Source: Syntrophobacteraceae bacterium
GTDB taxonomy: Bacteria > Desulfobacterota > Syntrophobacteria > Syntrophobacterales > Syntrophobacteraceae
Reading direction: 5' to 3'
Assembly (NCBI GenBank): GCA_018053185.1
Contig: JAGPLX010000008.1
Coordinates: 33,706 to 67,762 of the forward strand
Length of the DNA stretch: 34,057 nucleotides
Below the pieces are notes generated by a model that searched no databases, was not told where the DNA came from, and was given only the letters and a program-made list of their open reading frames with translations. Both the position numbers and the translations under genes were made by a program. Below are positions 32,953 through 34,057 of this stretch, piece after piece (positions within the stretch are counted from its first letter, which is position 1; the number at the start of each line of letters is the position of its first letter).

Positions 32953-33891
32953 CTAGGCCTCCTTCCGTCTTCGCTCGGGCCGCAGCATGCCGTGCGCTCC
33001 GGAAAACCTCAACAATGAAGTATATTCCGGCAAGGATTTGATATCGATTCCATTGGACGCCAATGCGTTCAACATGGCAAGCAACTGATTTCCATCCTGC
33101 TGAACGGGACCGTAGCATCCCCGGCACGGCACTCGAACCCCGATACACCGGGGTGTGATCTTGTCCCCACCGCAGCCGGCCTTGGTGACCGGTCCCATAC
33201 ACAGAAACCCCTGTTCGAGCAGGCAGCGCATTTTATCCAAGGGTTCGTCAGGGCTCTTATACTGGGGGGATTGAAGAAAACGCCTCAACTGTTTCACCTG
33301 CCCCTTGCCCTCACGAATGGTGGGACACTGGTCGCACACACTCTTTTCCGCCAATGAAAGGGGCATGATTCCCAGCAAGGCGGCCAGGGCATTGAAGACC
33401 TGGTCCGGATGGGGAGGGCAGCCCGGCAGATAGACATCCACCTTGATTTTTTCATCCAAGGCGTACACGGCGTCCAGCAAGGGAGGAATCCCATCGCTCG
33501 GCAACTGTTCGACCGGGTCGGTCGTTTCCGTCGTGTAGTATCGCTGGAATATTTCGTCGTTGGTGTAGGAGTTGGCCAGGGCGGGGATTCCGCCGTGGGT
33601 GGCACAGGTGCCGAATCCAACGATGATCTTGCACTTTTTGCGCATCTCCTGAGCCACTTCCAGGTGTTCCTCATTGCGAATGCTTCCACTAATGATTCCC
33701 ACCACGGCTTCCGGGATTTCGATGTGCTTGCCTTCCCCCAGCTGCCCAAAGTACTTGTGGTCCATGAGCACCGGAATGTGCACGAAGTCCACCAGCTCGA
33801 GCACCTTCAGCAGCCTCTCCCCCAGATCTACCACGGAAATCTCACATCCCGAGCATGCGTTCAACCATTCTTCCGCTACTTTCACTCCCAT
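32953..33891 (-). CDS. mvhG: F420-non-reducing hydrogenase small subunit, Mvh type
   Basis: A 312-residue small subunit carrying Fe-S clusters that pass electrons from the NiFe(Se) site. The proximal-cluster ligands are seen in NACSGCEIS (Cys13 and Cys16), FGTCATHGG and LPGCPPHPDQ. Extra Cys groups in the C-terminal half (VCDQCPTI, GFLCMGPVTKAGCGGD, RVPCRGCYGPVQ) fit the two further clusters. There is no Tat signal, so the enzyme is cytoplasmic. Length and the LVDFVHIPVLMDHKYFG segment match MvhG of methanogens. Cotranscribed with mvhA, starting 12 bases after the stop of the upstream gene. Confidence 0.94.
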   Translation of the reverse strand: MGVKVAEEWLNACSGCEISVVDLGERLLKVLELVDFVHIPVLMDHKYFGQLGEGKHIEIPEAVVGIISGSIRNEEHLEVAQEMRKKCKIIVGFGTCATHGGIPALANSYTNDEIFQRYYTTETTDPVEQLPSDGIPPLLDAVYALDEKIKVDVYLPGCPPHPDQVFNALAALLGIMPLSLAEKSVCDQCPTIREGKGQVKQLRRFLQSPQYKSPDEPLDKMRCLLEQGFLCMGPVTKAGCGGDKITPRCIGVRVPCRGCYGPVQQDGNQLLAMLNALASNGIDIKSLPEYTSLLRFSGAHGMLRPERRRKEA

Positions 33892-33903
33892 AGAACCACC
33901 CCT

Positions 33904-34057
33904 TTATTCCCGGTGCTCTTCCGGGTTCAACCACTCCGCCACATCGGGCACATCCTTTGCCCCCGTCCCGGCCTTCGCCGGCTCTTGCCACCAAGGATTA
34001 TCATCGCCGGAAAATCGGATCATCTCGTGTTGTGCGGGACCCGCAACCCGCTTGCGG
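33904..34057 (-). CDS. C-terminal end of an unidentified gene upstream of mvhG
   Basis: The frame is open from the right edge to TAA at 33904, giving 50 residues (RKRVAGPAQHEMIRFSGDDN, then PWWQEPAKAG and WLNPEEHRE). It is rich in Trp, Pro and charged residues and contains no Cys. By operon position it could be the hydrogenase Fe-S partner mvhD or an hdrA-type gene, but the visible tail does not let me name it. Confidence 0.6.
   Translation of the reverse strand, partial: RKRVAGPAQHEMIRFSGDDNPWWQEPAKAGTGAKDVPDVAEWLNPEEHRE

Noticed and set aside
1..34057. tRNA, rRNA or CRISPR loci
   Set aside because: No cloverleaf sequences, rRNA segments or regularly spaced direct repeats were recognised on either strand.

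Overview
The window is high-GC bacterial chromosome from what looks like an anaerobic deltaproteobacterium (Desulfobacterota, perhaps a Syntrophobacterales-type sulfate reducer or syntroph). That placement is inference. It rests on an Mvh-type (group 3c) hydrogenase, an exported CbiK cobaltochelatase of the kind known from sulfate reducers, and in-frame UGA decoding as selenocysteine. No tRNA, rRNA, CRISPR array or intact transposase gene was seen.

Layout. (a) 1-4980, plus strand: a tightly packed cell-surface cluster. It holds a 5'-truncated TPR/CsgG-like protein, a lipoprotein with TPR, Ig-like and CsgG-like regions, a small carboxypeptidase-regulatory-like domain protein and a FadL/OmpP1-like outer-membrane protein. 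(b) 4924-8599, minus strand: mlaC-like gene, a damaged small ORF, radC, a PIG3-type quinone oxidoreductase and an ABC ATPase, the last three translationally coupled. (c) 8744-10625, plus: promoter, cobalamin riboswitch, intrinsic terminator and cbiK, then a structured intergenic RNA candidate and a small His-rich protein gene. (d) 10626-11999: a stretch with a possible gene remnant, then fabD with its own promoter. (e) 12126-20511, minus: a complete tryptophan operon, aroF-trpE-trpG-trpD-trpC-trpF-trpB-trpA. It is preceded by a trpL leader peptide with four Trp codons, a terminator and a competing antiterminator. (f) 20697-28830, plus: the conserved rpsB-tsf-pyrH-frr-uppS-cdsA-dxr-rseP-tsaB block, ending in a YkgJ-like Cys-cluster gene. 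(g) 28783-31326: a Tim44-like membrane protein (minus) and uppP with an extra N-terminal segment (plus). (h) 31400-34057: a short inverted-repeat element, then mvhA and mvhG (minus) and the 3' end of an unidentified upstream gene.

Main results. The hydrogenase large subunit appears to stop at 31600, but that TGA lies exactly where the first Cys of the C-terminal nickel motif belongs. Reading it as Sec restores the motif and the usual C-terminal extension, and a SECIS-like hairpin follows. The trp operon, with DAHP synthase as first gene, carries a complete classical ribosome-mediated attenuator. The cobalamin riboswitch plus terminator predicts B12 feedback on an exported cobaltochelatase. 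All functional statements are by sequence recognition only; no database search or folding program was run.
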